Assembly (NCBI GenBank): GCA_947504275.1
Contig: CANNHA010000002.1
Coordinates: 1-56,671 of the forward strand
Origin: Flavobacteriales bacterium
GTDB lineage: Bacteria > Bacteroidota > Bacteroidia > Flavobacteriales_D > Sanyastnellaceae
Length of the DNA stretch: 56,671 nt
Direction of reading: 5' to 3'
Shown: positions 16,029 to 25,015 of the stretch, piece after piece
Layout: each line of letters opens with the position of its first letter
How positions within the stretch are numbered: the first letter of the stretch is position 1
Notes under the pieces: generated by a model
Seen by the model: the letters and a program-made list of their open reading frames with translations, nothing else
What the model was told of the DNA's origin: nothing
Databases searched by the model: none
Position numbers and translations under genes: made by a program

Positions 16029-16724
16029 TTACATATTGTTGAATAAACTCAAGACCAATCGCTCATTGGTTTCTAGACCTTCTTCAATGATCCGATCCAT
16101 CCACACGCTGTAGTTAGCACGTTCCATCAATATCTGAGATGTCCTGATAAACTTCTTTCTCGGACCGTATTGTGTTTCTGTTTCAAAAGATAAATTGAAA
16201 CCCAATACCATGACTCTTTTGCCAAAGCTGTTAACCTTATTCACCAGGTGTTGAAACTCCCCATCACCGCCAATAATTACCATAACATCAAATCTGTCTT
16301 GTGCTGCCAGAGCAACTCCTTCTGCAGTAAAGGCGACATTGATGGGTTTGTCCAAAGGTTCTTGTGTCTCATTATCCAAATGGATGGGACTGTAATGCAA
16401 TTTCACCCCTTGATAGACCAATGAATCTTCTGTTTTGCGCTCACTGTTCATGATCTCTGTGCGCTTCTGAGGGTCTGGATAACGGGATTCAAATGCATTA
16501 GAAGAATAACGTCCTTTAAACCAATGCGACTCAACGATGGGACACATGTGGTATTTAGAATGTTCTTGCTGAGCTACTTTGTGTCGGATATACTCCATAA
16601 ATCCAGAAAAGAAAAAACTCTTCCCCACTGTATGGTTGTGTTTGTAGTATGAATTGATCTGAAGGAAAAAAGATCCATCAAAGAAAACGGCAATGCGGGT
16701 TGTTTTTTGATCGTTGTTATTCAT
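16029..16724 (-). CDS. NYN-domain (LabA/DUF88-like) protein
   Basis: A 231-residue PIN-like NYN-domain protein, a family of predicted metal-dependent ribonucleases. Asp16 in IAVFFDGSFF and Asp154 in VMVIIGGDGEFQHLV match conserved acidic positions, and KRVMVLGF matches the following strand. The usual KGVD motif reads KPIN (Asn129), so one expected acidic residue appears replaced. It lies 55 nt downstream of hisS on the same strand. RNA cleavage is a family-level inference. Confidence 0.8.
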   Translation of the reverse strand: MNNNDQKTTRIAVFFDGSFFLQINSYYKHNHTVGKSFFFSGFMEYIRHKVAQQEHSKYHMCPIVESHWFKGRYSSNAFESRYPDPQKRTEIMNSERKTEDSLVYQGVKLHYSPIHLDNETQEPLDKPINVAFTAEGVALAAQDRFDVMVIIGGDGEFQHLVNKVNSFGKRVMVLGFNLSFETETQYGPRKKFIRTSQILMERANYSVWMDRIIEEGLETNERLVLSLFNNM

Positions 16725-16779
16725 GGTGATGATTAATTAAATGTATTTATGTAAGTAACAAATAAGAGTCGTAAAAGTT

Positions 16780-18147
16780 TTATTGCATTTCATTCTTCAT
16801 CCAATCCATGACTTCATCATGAACCAACGAGAATTGGTTGCCCGTTGACATGTTCTTAATATTCACCGTTCCATTGGCCAATTCTTCTTCACCAATGACA
16901 ATGACAAAAGGAATATGTCTATCATCCGCATACTTGAATTGCTTCTTCATTTTTGATTCCTCAGGATAAAGCTCTGCGGGAATTCCATTACTCCTCAATG
17001 AATACAAAAGCTGAACGGACATTTCAATGGTTGATGAATCAAAGTTTGCAATCAACACCTTGGTAGATTGCTCAATACCTTCTGGAAACAAATTCAATAT
17101 CTCCATGACATCGTAGATTCTATCCGCTCCAAAGGAAATTCCCACACCGGATAAATCTTTTACACCAAATATCCCTGTTAAATCATCATAGCGTCCACCT
17201 CCACCTATGCTGCCCATCTCAACTCCCAAAGCCTTCACTTCAAAAATAAAACCGGTATAATAGTTTAATCCTCTGGCCAAAGTAAAATCCCATTTCCAAG
17301 CGGCGTGTTGAAGGGGAGCCATCTGAGCCGCTTGATTGAAAAAATGGACTTCAGCAATGGATTCTGGGGAACCAAAAGATGAAAGCAAAATACCAATCTC
17401 TTCTGGTTTATCTTGAATTCTGCCAAGCCACGTTTTAAGTTGGTTTACATTCTCAGCGCTAATTCCTTTGGCCACCATCTCCTGCTCTACCCCTTCCCAA
17501 CCTATCTTATCTAACTTATCCAAAGCAACGGTCATATCAGTAAAGCAATTCTCCATTCTTGAAGCATTGGCAAGCGCCTGAAGCACCTTACGGTTGTTGA
17601 CATGAATAACAACAGGGATTTTCAAAAGATGAAACACGGCATCGTACAATTTCACCAATTCCCATTCACACCACAAGCTATTCGTTCCTATAATATCTGC
17701 ATCACATTGATAAAATTCACGGTATCTGCCTTTCTGCGGACGGTCAGCGCGCCATACAGGTTGAATCTGATAGCGCTTAAATGGAAAAGTCAGCTGGCCA
17801 TGGTTCATGGCGACAAATCGAGCGAAGGGAACTGTCAAATCATATCGCAAAGCGCGATCACACAATTGACCAACAAGCGCTTTGTGGTTTTTATTGTCCC
17901 AATCTGACTCGTTCACACCCTTGGAAAATTCGCCATTGTTCAGCACCTTGAACAGCAATTGATCACCTTCATCACCATATTTTCCAGTCAGCGTGCTATA
18001 ATTCTCCATGCTCGGTGTCTCCAACGGAAGGAATCCATACAATTGAAATTGACGTTGAATGGTGTCCAACAAGAATTTTCTTCGGGCCATTACTTCTGGA
18101 CCAAAATCGCGTGTTCCCTTAGGAATAGAAACTGAAATTTTTGACAT
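16780..18147 (-). CDS. hisS: Histidyl-tRNA synthetase
   Basis: A class II aminoacyl-tRNA synthetase of 455 residues charging tRNA-His. Seen motifs: N-terminal PKGTRDFGPEVMARR, motif 2 with YQIQPVWRADRPQKGRYREFYQCDADIIG split over the loop, the His-binding LARGLNYYTGFIFE, motif 3 with GGRYDDLTGIFG and GVGISFGADRIYDV, and a C-terminal anticodon-binding domain (about 360-455). The start is divergent from the WD40 gene with only 31 nt between the two ATGs, and a -7 box sits 7 nt before this start. Confidence 0.96.
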   Translation of the reverse strand: MSKISVSIPKGTRDFGPEVMARRKFLLDTIQRQFQLYGFLPLETPSMENYSTLTGKYGDEGDQLLFKVLNNGEFSKGVNESDWDNKNHKALVGQLCDRALRYDLTVPFARFVAMNHGQLTFPFKRYQIQPVWRADRPQKGRYREFYQCDADIIGTNSLWCEWELVKLYDAVFHLLKIPVVIHVNNRKVLQALANASRMENCFTDMTVALDKLDKIGWEGVEQEMVAKGISAENVNQLKTWLGRIQDKPEEIGILLSSFGSPESIAEVHFFNQAAQMAPLQHAAWKWDFTLARGLNYYTGFIFEVKALGVEMGSIGGGGRYDDLTGIFGVKDLSGVGISFGADRIYDVMEILNLFPEGIEQSTKVLIANFDSSTIEMSVQLLYSLRSNGIPAELYPEESKMKKQFKYADDRHIPFVIVIGEEELANGTVNIKNMSTGNQFSLVHDEVMDWMKNEMQ

Positions 18148-18154
18148 TGCTTTG

Positions 18155-18174
18155 CAAAGTTAATTCTATTTTTA
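18155..18174. promoter_or_regulatory. Back-to-back promoter boxes for hisS and the WD40 gene
   Basis: The minus strand carries TAACTTTG (18155-18162), a perfect TAnnTTTG, 7 nt before the hisS ATG. The plus strand carries TATTTTTA (18167-18174), one mismatch, followed by cccc and the WD40 ATG. With 31 nt between the starts, each -33 region must lie inside the opposite gene. Confidence 0.45.
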
Positions 18175-18178
18175 CCCC

Positions 18179-19069
18179 ATGCCCATCAATTTAGAAGTAA
18201 TTGACACATTTGATTTTCATCAGGCACCAGTGTATACATTGGCAATCGATCAACATCACTTGTACTCCGCAGGAGGGGACCGCAAGATCATTAGATACAA
18301 GAACTTAGATGGACAATTTATAGCTGAACTATTTGCTGAGACCACAGAAAGTACTTTTGCTTTGCACTTGGACAAGAATCTTTTATTCACGGGAGGCATT
18401 GATGGCAATCTCAATATTTTTGATATCCAAGAAAAACAAATCCTGAACAGATACCAGTGCCATGCGTTGGGTTTATATGCCATTGAGTCCAACGATGAAT
18501 TTATTATCACTGGCGGAGGGGATGGGAAGATTCATTTGTGGGATAAATCCAAAATGTGCATTGTCAGAACCATTTGGACAGGATCAGCTAAAATTAGAAA
18601 ATTCATTTGGGACTCCCATAAAACAGAAATGGCTTGTATCGACAATGAAGGAAACTTTAGAATATTTGAATCCAAATATTGGAATGAAATATATACTTCA
18701 AAACACATTAATGGTTGGACCAGTGGATTTTATCATGCATCAAAAAAAGTTTGGATTTTAGGCTCAAAATCAGGTGAAATAATAGCTTACCATCAACAGA
18801 GCACGAAACCCATTTTGAGTATACAAGCCCACTTGAATGCAATCTACAGTTTAATTTGGGATGAGGAAAATGAAATAATGGTGTCTGGGTCATTAGATAA
18901 GAGCATCAAGATTTGGGACAGGCAAACGCTAGATCTATTGTATCGATTGGACAAAATGAATGGTATTCCGCTGCGATCTGTGAACGCCATCATAAAATGG
19001 AATGACCTTTTTGCTGTTGCTGGAGACGACAAAAAAATTCACATCACAAAGATTTGTTTTTTCAAATAA
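18179..19069 (+). CDS. WD40-repeat beta-propeller protein
   Basis: A 296-residue protein of consecutive WD40-like blades, for example YSAGGDRKIIRYKNLDG, FTGGIDGNLNIFDIQ, ITGGGDGKIHLWDKSK, ACIDNEGNFRIFESKYW, MVSGSLDKSIKIWDRQ and AVAGDDKKIHITKI. About seven blades would close a propeller. There is no signal peptide, so it is probably cytoplasmic and serves as a protein-interaction scaffold; partners are unknown. The promoter of the next gene lies inside its last codons. Confidence 0.85.
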   Translation: MPINLEVIDTFDFHQAPVYTLAIDQHHLYSAGGDRKIIRYKNLDGQFIAELFAETTESTFALHLDKNLLFTGGIDGNLNIFDIQEKQILNRYQCHALGLYAIESNDEFIITGGGDGKIHLWDKSKMCIVRTIWTGSAKIRKFIWDSHKTEMACIDNEGNFRIFESKYWNEIYTSKHINGWTSGFYHASKKVWILGSKSGEIIAYHQQSTKPILSIQAHLNAIYSLIWDEENEIMVSGSLDKSIKIWDRQTLDLLYRLDKMNGIPLRSVNAIIKWNDLFAVAGDDKKIHITKICFFK

Positions 19070-19083
19070 AAAATTTATATTTG
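19053..19083 (+). promoter_or_regulatory. Bacteroidota-type promoter of the DUF3276 gene
   Basis: A -33 TTTG (19053-19056) and a perfect -7 TATATTTG (19076-19083) are separated by 19 bp. The -33 box lies in the end of the WD40 gene. The start codon is 23 nt downstream. Confidence 0.65.
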
Positions 19084-19106
19084 GACATCGTTCAAAACCT
19101 ATACGT

Positions 19107-19445
19107 ATGCATGAGGGAAATAACTACCGTGATGATGTTTATTCAAAACCGGTAAGAGCTGGAAAGAGAACCTACTTCTTTGATGTCAAATCAACGAGAG
19201 GAAATGACTTGTTCATGACCATTACTGAGAGCAAGCGCACTGGAAGCGCTGAAACAGGGAATGTCAATTATGAAAAGCATAAAATATTCTTGTACAAAGA
19301 AGACTTTGAGAAATTCATTCAAGGTTTGGAGGAAACCATCCAATACATCAAAGAACGTCAACAAGACGCACCTTCCGCACCAATTGAATCCGTGACATCC
19401 GTGACATCTGAATCCTCTATTGACGATGAATTCAACGCTTTGTAA
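19107..19445 (+). CDS. PUR-type DNA/RNA-binding protein (DUF3276)
   Basis: A 112-residue DUF3276 protein of the PUR-alpha-like family found in Bacteroidota. The core KPVRAGKRTYFFDVKSTRGND, continuing with LFMTITESKR and HKIFLYKEDFEKFIQGL, gives a single PUR fold thought to bind nucleic acid. The tail is Ser/Thr-rich and acidic. The frame opens at 19002 inside the WD40 gene, but the promoter at 19053-19083 sets the ATG at 19107. It is followed 15 nt later by the methyltransferase gene. Confidence 0.88.
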   Translation: MHEGNNYRDDVYSKPVRAGKRTYFFDVKSTRGNDLFMTITESKRTGSAETGNVNYEKHKIFLYKEDFEKFIQGLEETIQYIKERQQDAPSAPIESVTSVTSESSIDDEFNAL

Positions 19446-19460
19446 GCGACAATACTTATA

Positions 19461-20177
19461 ATGAAAAAACATATTGGGTTATACCTACTGCCCTCGCCTA
19501 TTGCAGACGAGGGTTTTTCTTTTGCCGGAATGCCCGAATCGGAAAAAGTTCAATCCATACAGTTTTGGATTGTTGAGAATGTGAAAGAAGCAAGACGCAA
19601 TTTGCGCAAAATGGGATTTACACTGCCATTTGACGATTTGACTTTTTATGAGTGGAACGAGAACACAACTGAACAAGAAAAGCAAAACATTCTTCAGAAA
19701 CTAGGCTCAGAGCCATTGGCTGTCTTGATGAGCGATGCTGGCTTGCCTTGCATAGCTGATCCAGGAGGTCAAGTGGTGGCTTTTGCACATGAGAAAAAAA
19801 TTCCAGTTTTTCCAATCGTTGGGCCATCATCTATACTGCTTACCCTTATGGCATCAGGAATGAATGGTCAAAAGTTTAGATTTCATGGTTATTTGCCCAG
19901 GGAGAAAAATGATCGCATTAGGATGCTCAAACAATTTGAATCTTCAATAAATAGCGGCGAATCACAGATTTTCATGGATACCCCATACCGCAACAAAGCT
20001 GTATTAGATGATTGCATTCAGCACCTTGCAAAAAATACATTTCTATGCATTGGAGTCGGTATTCATGGCCCGCATCAAAGAATCATAACCCAAAGCATTG
20101 AACAATGGAAAAAGGGCAACGTTGAATTGCACAAAACACCTGCGATGTTCATCATTGGCAAACCTCTAAGGCCTTAA
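19461..20177 (+). CDS. SAM-dependent methyltransferase, tetrapyrrole-methylase fold (RsmI-like)
   Basis: A 238-residue protein with the tetrapyrrole (corrin/porphyrin) methylase fold related to RsmI, which methylates 16S rRNA C1402. It shows GLYLLPSPIADEG at the N terminus in place of the RsmI start, the SAM-binding VLMSDAGLPCIADPG and IVGPSSILLTLMASGM, and the LPREKNDR segment. It is shorter than RsmI (about 280) and lacks its usual C-terminal region, so the substrate may differ. It follows the DUF3276 gene by 15 nt, probably in one operon. Confidence 0.85.
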   Translation: MKKHIGLYLLPSPIADEGFSFAGMPESEKVQSIQFWIVENVKEARRNLRKMGFTLPFDDLTFYEWNENTTEQEKQNILQKLGSEPLAVLMSDAGLPCIADPGGQVVAFAHEKKIPVFPIVGPSSILLTLMASGMNGQKFRFHGYLPREKNDRIRMLKQFESSINSGESQIFMDTPYRNKAVLDDCIQHLAKNTFLCIGVGIHGPHQRIITQSIEQWKKGNVELHKTPAMFIIGKPLRP

Positions 20178-20211
20178 TTTTTTTTAACCTTCTATCGTCA
20201 AAACTGCAAGG

Positions 20212-20238
20212 TTGACGTATTAAAATTGGTTACATTTG
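20212..20238 (+). promoter_or_regulatory. Promoter of the PpiC-type gene
   Basis: A -33-like TTG (20212-20214) and a perfect -7 TACATTTG (20231-20238) with 16 bp between. The start codon is 24 nt downstream at 20263. Confidence 0.5.
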
Positions 20239-20262
20239 TGCACCTTGTAAAAAAAGAAAGAT

Positions 20263-22233
20263 ATGAAGAGAATTATTGGTGTTTCCATTTTTTTATTGTC
20301 CTTATGCTCAACAAACTTATGGGCTCAACCAGGGACAAACACTGCAAAATCCAATCAAACCATTCTGACCATTGACGGGGAAGAAATCAGCTTGGAAGAG
20401 TTTGAAACCATTTTCAAAAAGAACAACCGCGATTCCGTTATTTCGCAAGCTTCTTTGGATGAGTACATGAAGTTGTACATCAATTTCAGATTAAAAGTGG
20501 CTGAAGCCAAAAAATTGGGATTGGATACGGTTGCTAAATTCAAGAATGAACTAGCTGGATACCGCACCCAATTGGCTCGCCCATATTTGGTAGACGCTAG
20601 TATGTTGGATGGATTGGTACAAGAAGGATACAACCGTTTAAAAGAAGAAATACACGGATACCATATTTTGGTAAAATGTGACCCGAGCGCAGCTCCTAGC
20701 GATACAGCAAGAGCCTATCAAAAAATTCTTCAACTTCGCAATGAAGTCATAGCTGGAAAATCTACATTTGATGAAATTGCCAAAAGAAGCAGCGAAGACC
20801 CCTCTGCCAAAGACAATGGCGGAGACCTTGGATATTTTACGGCTTTCCAAATGGTCTATCCTTTTGAGTCCGCCGCTTACCTGACAAAAAAAGGAGAAGT
20901 TTCAATGCCTGTGAGAACCAAATATGGTTACCACATTGTAAAAGTTACAGACCGCCGTCCTGCAAGAGGCGAAATCAGAGTAGCTCACATCATGTTCAGA
21001 GACAAGCAAGATGATGCCAACTATTCCAAAAACAAAATTGAAGAGGTTTATACCAAACTCAATGGTGGTGAAAAGACATTTGAAGAATTAGCTGGTTTGT
21101 ACAGTGAAGATGGCTCTTCGAACAAAAAAGGTGGAGAATTGCCCTGGTTTGGAATCAACAAGATGGTTATGGAGTTTGAAGATTCTTCATTTGCATTAAA
21201 ACACAACGGCGATATTTCAAAACCATTCAGAACATCTTATGGATGGCACATTGTCAAGAGATTGGATTACAAACCACTTGCTAGCTATGAGCAGTTGGAA
21301 AAAGAAATCAGAGGTAAAGTCCAAAAAGATTCAAGAGCAGAGAAAACCAAGAATGCATTTTTAAACAAATTGAAAGCTGAATATGGTTATACCCAAAACG
21401 ATGTATTGTTGGATAAACTCATCGCTTCAGCAGATAGCAATGTGTTCAACGGGCAATGGAAACCGAAGAAAAAACTAACCAAGGGTGTTTTGATTTCATT
21501 GAACAATCAAAGCTTTAAAGCGATGGATTTTGTTCAATACATCAACAAGAAAAAATCCAACAGAAATAAGATATCGCCATTTGATTTTGTTTCCAATGAA
21601 TTCAAAAACTTCAGCAACGAGCAAGTTCTAAAGTTTGAGGATAGTCAATTAGAAGCCAAGTATCCTGCTTTTAGGATGTTGATGAATGAATACAGAGACG
21701 GTATTTTGTTATTTGAATTGACCGATCAAAAAGTTTGGTCAAAGGCGGTGAAAGATACAGCTGGATTGCGCGCCTTTCATGAACAACGTAAAAACAACTA
21801 TCTGTGGACAGACAGAGCGCAAATTGCCGTATTCACCTGTGAGAATAGCAATTACAGCAAGACCGTTCGAGAGATGTTGGAGTCGGGAGAGTATCCAATT
21901 GAAGCCATTGAGTCAGAAATCAACGCAGACAATCAAGCGCATGTTATGTATGATACAGGTATATATTCAGAAGAAGATCGCCCTTTATTGAAAATGATGG
22001 ATTGGAAAGGAAATGGAAAAATCAATGCAAAAGATTTGGACGTCAACGGAAAAATGGTCGTTGTCAAAGTCATAGATTTCATTCCTGCAGGTCCAAAAAA
22101 ATTAACTGAGGCGAGAGGTGTTATCACCAGTGATTATCAAAATTTCTTGGAAGAATCCTGGATAAATTCATTGAAGCAAGAGAAAGAAGGGAAAATCGTC
22201 ATTAACAAAGATTTATTGTATTCTATTCACTAA
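20263..22233 (+). CDS. Periplasmic PpiC-type peptidyl-prolyl isomerase with two parvulin domains
   Basis: A 656-residue exported folding factor. The signal peptide (MKRIIGVSIFLLSLCSTNLWAQ) is followed by a SurA-like N-terminal chaperone region (about 30-125). Two parvulin domains lie at about 130-228 (YHILVK ... SEDPSAKDNGGDLGYF ... GYHIVKV) and 235-340 (AHIMFRD ... GGELPWFG ... GWHIVKR), and a long C-terminal part of unknown fold follows. It probably helps outer-membrane protein folding. Its last base overlaps the start of the lipoprotein gene (TAATG), so the trio PpiC-lipoprotein-SurA is one operon. Confidence 0.9.
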   Translation: MKRIIGVSIFLLSLCSTNLWAQPGTNTAKSNQTILTIDGEEISLEEFETIFKKNNRDSVISQASLDEYMKLYINFRLKVAEAKKLGLDTVAKFKNELAGYRTQLARPYLVDASMLDGLVQEGYNRLKEEIHGYHILVKCDPSAAPSDTARAYQKILQLRNEVIAGKSTFDEIAKRSSEDPSAKDNGGDLGYFTAFQMVYPFESAAYLTKKGEVSMPVRTKYGYHIVKVTDRRPARGEIRVAHIMFRDKQDDANYSKNKIEEVYTKLNGGEKTFEELAGLYSEDGSSNKKGGELPWFGINKMVMEFEDSSFALKHNGDISKPFRTSYGWHIVKRLDYKPLASYEQLEKEIRGKVQKDSRAEKTKNAFLNKLKAEYGYTQNDVLLDKLIASADSNVFNGQWKPKKKLTKGVLISLNNQSFKAMDFVQYINKKKSNRNKISPFDFVSNEFKNFSNEQVLKFEDSQLEAKYPAFRMLMNEYRDGILLFELTDQKVWSKAVKDTAGLRAFHEQRKNNYLWTDRAQIAVFTCENSNYSKTVREMLESGEYPIEAIESEINADNQAHVMYDTGIYSEEDRPLLKMMDWKGNGKINAKDLDVNGKMVVVKVIDFIPAGPKKLTEARGVITSDYQNFLEESWINSLKQEKEGKIVINKDLLYSIH

Positions 22234-22700
22234 TGAGATTCATTTCCTACATAGTGCTGTTGTTGTTTATCTCCTGTGGGTCTTCTCCGAATAATGAAAC
22301 AACATTGGTACAAGTAGGCGATGCCAAGTTGTATCAATCGGCAATGGCTGCTCATCTTCCCAAGGGTTTGAACGCGGCAGATAGTGCAACATTTTGCAAT
22401 GCATTTGTTCAACAATGGATTCAAGACCAAGTTTTAAGAATGGAAGCTGAAAAAAATCCAGTTCCAGCGGATTTAGATTTAAAAATAGAACGATTTAAAA
22501 ATCAACTGCTTGTTCAGGAATTGAGAGAAAAAGTCATTTCAGAAGGAATTGGTGAGAACCACAATGCAAAAGCGGATAGCAATCAAGTAGGAATGTCTGA
22601 GGAGGTTGTACTAGAAAGCAAAAAATGGATGATTTGGCAACAGTACCAAACTGAGCTATTAAGAAAATACGAAGCAGAAGGATTAATAAAAAAACCATGA
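22233..22700 (+). CDS. Lipoprotein resembling a SurA N-terminal chaperone domain without PPIase
   Basis: A 155-residue predicted lipoprotein (lipobox LFISC) with a helical mature part (VQVGDAKLYQSAMAAHLPKG, then a coiled stretch FVQQWIQDQVLRMEAEK). The pattern echoes the N-terminal domain of SurA/PpiC proteins, yet no parvulin domain is present. It overlaps its neighbours on both sides (TAATG with the PpiC gene; ATGA with surA), so it is probably a partner of these two folding factors. Function is inferred from context. Confidence 0.75.
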   Translation: MRFISYIVLLLFISCGSSPNNETTLVQVGDAKLYQSAMAAHLPKGLNAADSATFCNAFVQQWIQDQVLRMEAEKNPVPADLDLKIERFKNQLLVQELREKVISEGIGENHNAKADSNQVGMSEEVVLESKKWMIWQQYQTELLRKYEAEGLIKKP

Positions 22701-24052
22701 AGAAGATGAAGAATGTATTTGTGCTGTTGTTCACATTGATGGTTGAAACGCTGGCTTTCAGTCAACCCACTTTGAAAACGGTGGATGAAATTATTGGTGT
22801 TGTTGGGGACGAGATTATTCTATTATCCGATTTGGAAAATGCCTTAGTAGAAACCTACAAAGCAAAAGCTGCTCCCGTTGAAGCAAGATGTCAAGCATTT
22901 GAAAATCTGATGTATCAAAAGTTACTTCTTCACCATGCCAAAGTGGATAGTGTAGCGGTTGATGACAGCGAAGTGCAATTGCAGGTAGATAAGAGAATCA
23001 ATTATTTTGTTCAAATGTTGGGCTCAGAAGAGGCATTTGAAACCTATTACGGTAAAAGCATACCCGTATTAAAAGAAGAGTTTTTTGATACCGTCAAGGA
23101 TCAGTTACTCATTGAAAAAGAACAACAGGAAGTTACAAAAAGCTCAGTCACCACACCTGCTGATGTTTTAAAGTATTATCAAGAACAACCCAAAGATTCC
23201 ATTCCCCTCATTCCTGAGCAAGTGGGATATTCTCAAATTGTCTTTGCACCAAAAATCAGAGAAAAGGAGATTACGCAAGTCATACATCACCTGGACTCCA
23301 TTCGCAATGACATCGTTTCTGGTCGGACATCCATGACCTTGCAATCTGCAAAATGGAGTGAAGATCCCGGAAGTAAATACAAAGGAGGCTGCTATCCTTT
23401 ACAAAAAAGAGGAACTTTTGTCCCTGAATATGAGGCAGCTGTATACAACACTGACGAAGGGAAGTTCACACCTGTTTTCAAAAGTGACTTTGGTTATCAC
23501 TTTGTCAAAGTCATTGAAAAAAGAGGCGATTATTACGAATCATGCCACATCTTAATGACGCCTAAAGTAAAAGACAAAGATTTAGAAGTTGCGCATCAAT
23601 TGGCTGATAGCGCTTATCAGCAAATCAAAAATCAAGTCATATCTTTCAAAGAAGGTGCTTTGCGCTATAGTTCTGATGAAGAAAGTAAAAATCAAGAAGG
23701 TCAAGTAATGAGTCCTGTCACTGGTGGATTAAAGCATGAAATTGGAAATTTGGATCCTGAAATCAATTTGATTTTAAGTCGGATGAAGCCAGGAGAAATA
23801 TCAGAACCGATATTATCCACGACAGCGGACGGAGCAAAACGATATGTGATTTACAGATTGGATGACCGAATCAATGCGCACAAAGCCAATTTGGATTTGG
23901 ACTATGAGATATTTCAAAATGCCGCCACCTCAGAAACCAAAAGAACAGCAACCGACAATTGGGTAAAGTCAAAATTGAATAGAACCTATATTCAAGCAGA
24001 CGAAGAATACCGTTCATGTGATTTTGAGTTCATCTGGTTAAATAAAAAATAG
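22697..24052 (+). CDS. surA: SurA-like periplasmic chaperone / peptidyl-prolyl isomerase
   Basis: A 451-residue exported protein. The signal peptide (about 1-23, ending AFSQ) is followed by the SurA N-terminal chaperone domain starting VDEIIGVVGDEIILLSDLENAL. Parvulin domain 1 lies at about 175-275 (GYSQIVFAPK ... WSEDPGSKYKGGCYPL ... GYHFVKVI) and a degenerate parvulin domain 2 at about 280-385 (CHILMTPK ... MSPVTGGLKHEIGNL). SurA escorts unfolded outer-membrane proteins to the BAM complex. The start overlaps the lipoprotein stop by 4 bp. Confidence 0.9.
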   Translation: MKKMKNVFVLLFTLMVETLAFSQPTLKTVDEIIGVVGDEIILLSDLENALVETYKAKAAPVEARCQAFENLMYQKLLLHHAKVDSVAVDDSEVQLQVDKRINYFVQMLGSEEAFETYYGKSIPVLKEEFFDTVKDQLLIEKEQQEVTKSSVTTPADVLKYYQEQPKDSIPLIPEQVGYSQIVFAPKIREKEITQVIHHLDSIRNDIVSGRTSMTLQSAKWSEDPGSKYKGGCYPLQKRGTFVPEYEAAVYNTDEGKFTPVFKSDFGYHFVKVIEKRGDYYESCHILMTPKVKDKDLEVAHQLADSAYQQIKNQVISFKEGALRYSSDEESKNQEGQVMSPVTGGLKHEIGNLDPEINLILSRMKPGEISEPILSTTADGAKRYVIYRLDDRINAHKANLDLDYEIFQNAATSETKRTATDNWVKSKLNRTYIQADEEYRSCDFEFIWLNKK

Positions 24053-24060
24053 TAAACAAA

Positions 24061-25014
24061 ATGTCAGAAGTTGAAAATTTGAATAAGCTTAGGGCTCAGT
24101 ATAAAGACCTTCAGCAAGAAGTATCAAAGGCCATTGTTGGTCAGGACGAAGTTGTTAAGTATGTTCTCATATCCATCTTCAGCAATGGACATTGCTTACT
24201 AGTAGGTGTTCCTGGCTTAGCCAAAACTTTGTTGGTGAATAGCATTGCCCAAGCCTTGGGATTAGACTTCAAAAGAATTCAATTCACACCTGATTTAATG
24301 CCAAGCGATATTGTAGGTGCTGAGATATTGGATGAGAATAGACAATTCAAGTTTATTCCTGGACCAATTTTTTCTAACATCATTTTGGCTGATGAAATCA
24401 ACAGGACACCTCCCAAAACACAATCGGCTTTGCTTGAGGCCATGCAAGAACGAAAAGTAACTGCAGCAGGAAAGACAATGCCTTTGCCCGCGCCTTTCTT
24501 TGTTTTGGCAACTCAAAATCCAATTGAGCAAGAAGGTACATACCCGCTACCCGAAGCACAATTGGACCGTTTCATGTTCAATATTTGGGTCAACTACCCT
24601 ACCCTTCAAGAAGAGATTGACATTGTCAAGGCTACTACAGATGACCGAAAGGTTCAAATCAATGCCGTAATTACGCAGGAGGAAATCTTAAATTATCAAA
24701 ACATCATTCGTAAAATGCCCGTAGCAGACAATGTTATTGAATATGCGGTGAAGTTGGTAAACAAGACTAGACCAGATGGAGAAATTACGCCGGATTGGGT
24801 AAACAAAAATATCGCTTGGGGAGCTGGTCCAAGGGCTTCTCAGCATCTGATTATTGGGGCAAAATGTCATGCTGCCTTAAATGGTAAATTCAGTCCTGAC
24901 ATTGAGGATGTAAAAGCTGTAGCACTTCCCATACTTAGACACCGTGTTGTCCGCAATTACAAAGCTGAAGCTGAAGGACTGACCATTGAAAAAATTGTTG
25001 CTCAATTGATGTAA
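24061..25014 (+). CDS. MoxR-family AAA+ ATPase
   Basis: A 317-residue AAA+ ATPase of the MoxR group, chaperone-like enzymes that help assemble or activate other proteins. Walker A is GVPGLAKT (49-56), Walker B IILADEINR, and sensor motifs lie in FFVLATQNPIEQEGTYPLPEAQLDRFMF. Usually a DUF58/VWA gene lies next to moxR, but here the next gene is fahA, 1 nt away, and surA lies 8 nt upstream, so its client in this organism is not indicated. Confidence 0.9.
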   Translation: MSEVENLNKLRAQYKDLQQEVSKAIVGQDEVVKYVLISIFSNGHCLLVGVPGLAKTLLVNSIAQALGLDFKRIQFTPDLMPSDIVGAEILDENRQFKFIPGPIFSNIILADEINRTPPKTQSALLEAMQERKVTAAGKTMPLPAPFFVLATQNPIEQEGTYPLPEAQLDRFMFNIWVNYPTLQEEIDIVKATTDDRKVQINAVITQEEILNYQNIIRKMPVADNVIEYAVKLVNKTRPDGEITPDWVNKNIAWGAGPRASQHLIIGAKCHAALNGKFSPDIEDVKAVALPILRHRVVRNYKAEAEGLTIEKIVAQLM

Positions 25015-25015
25015 T

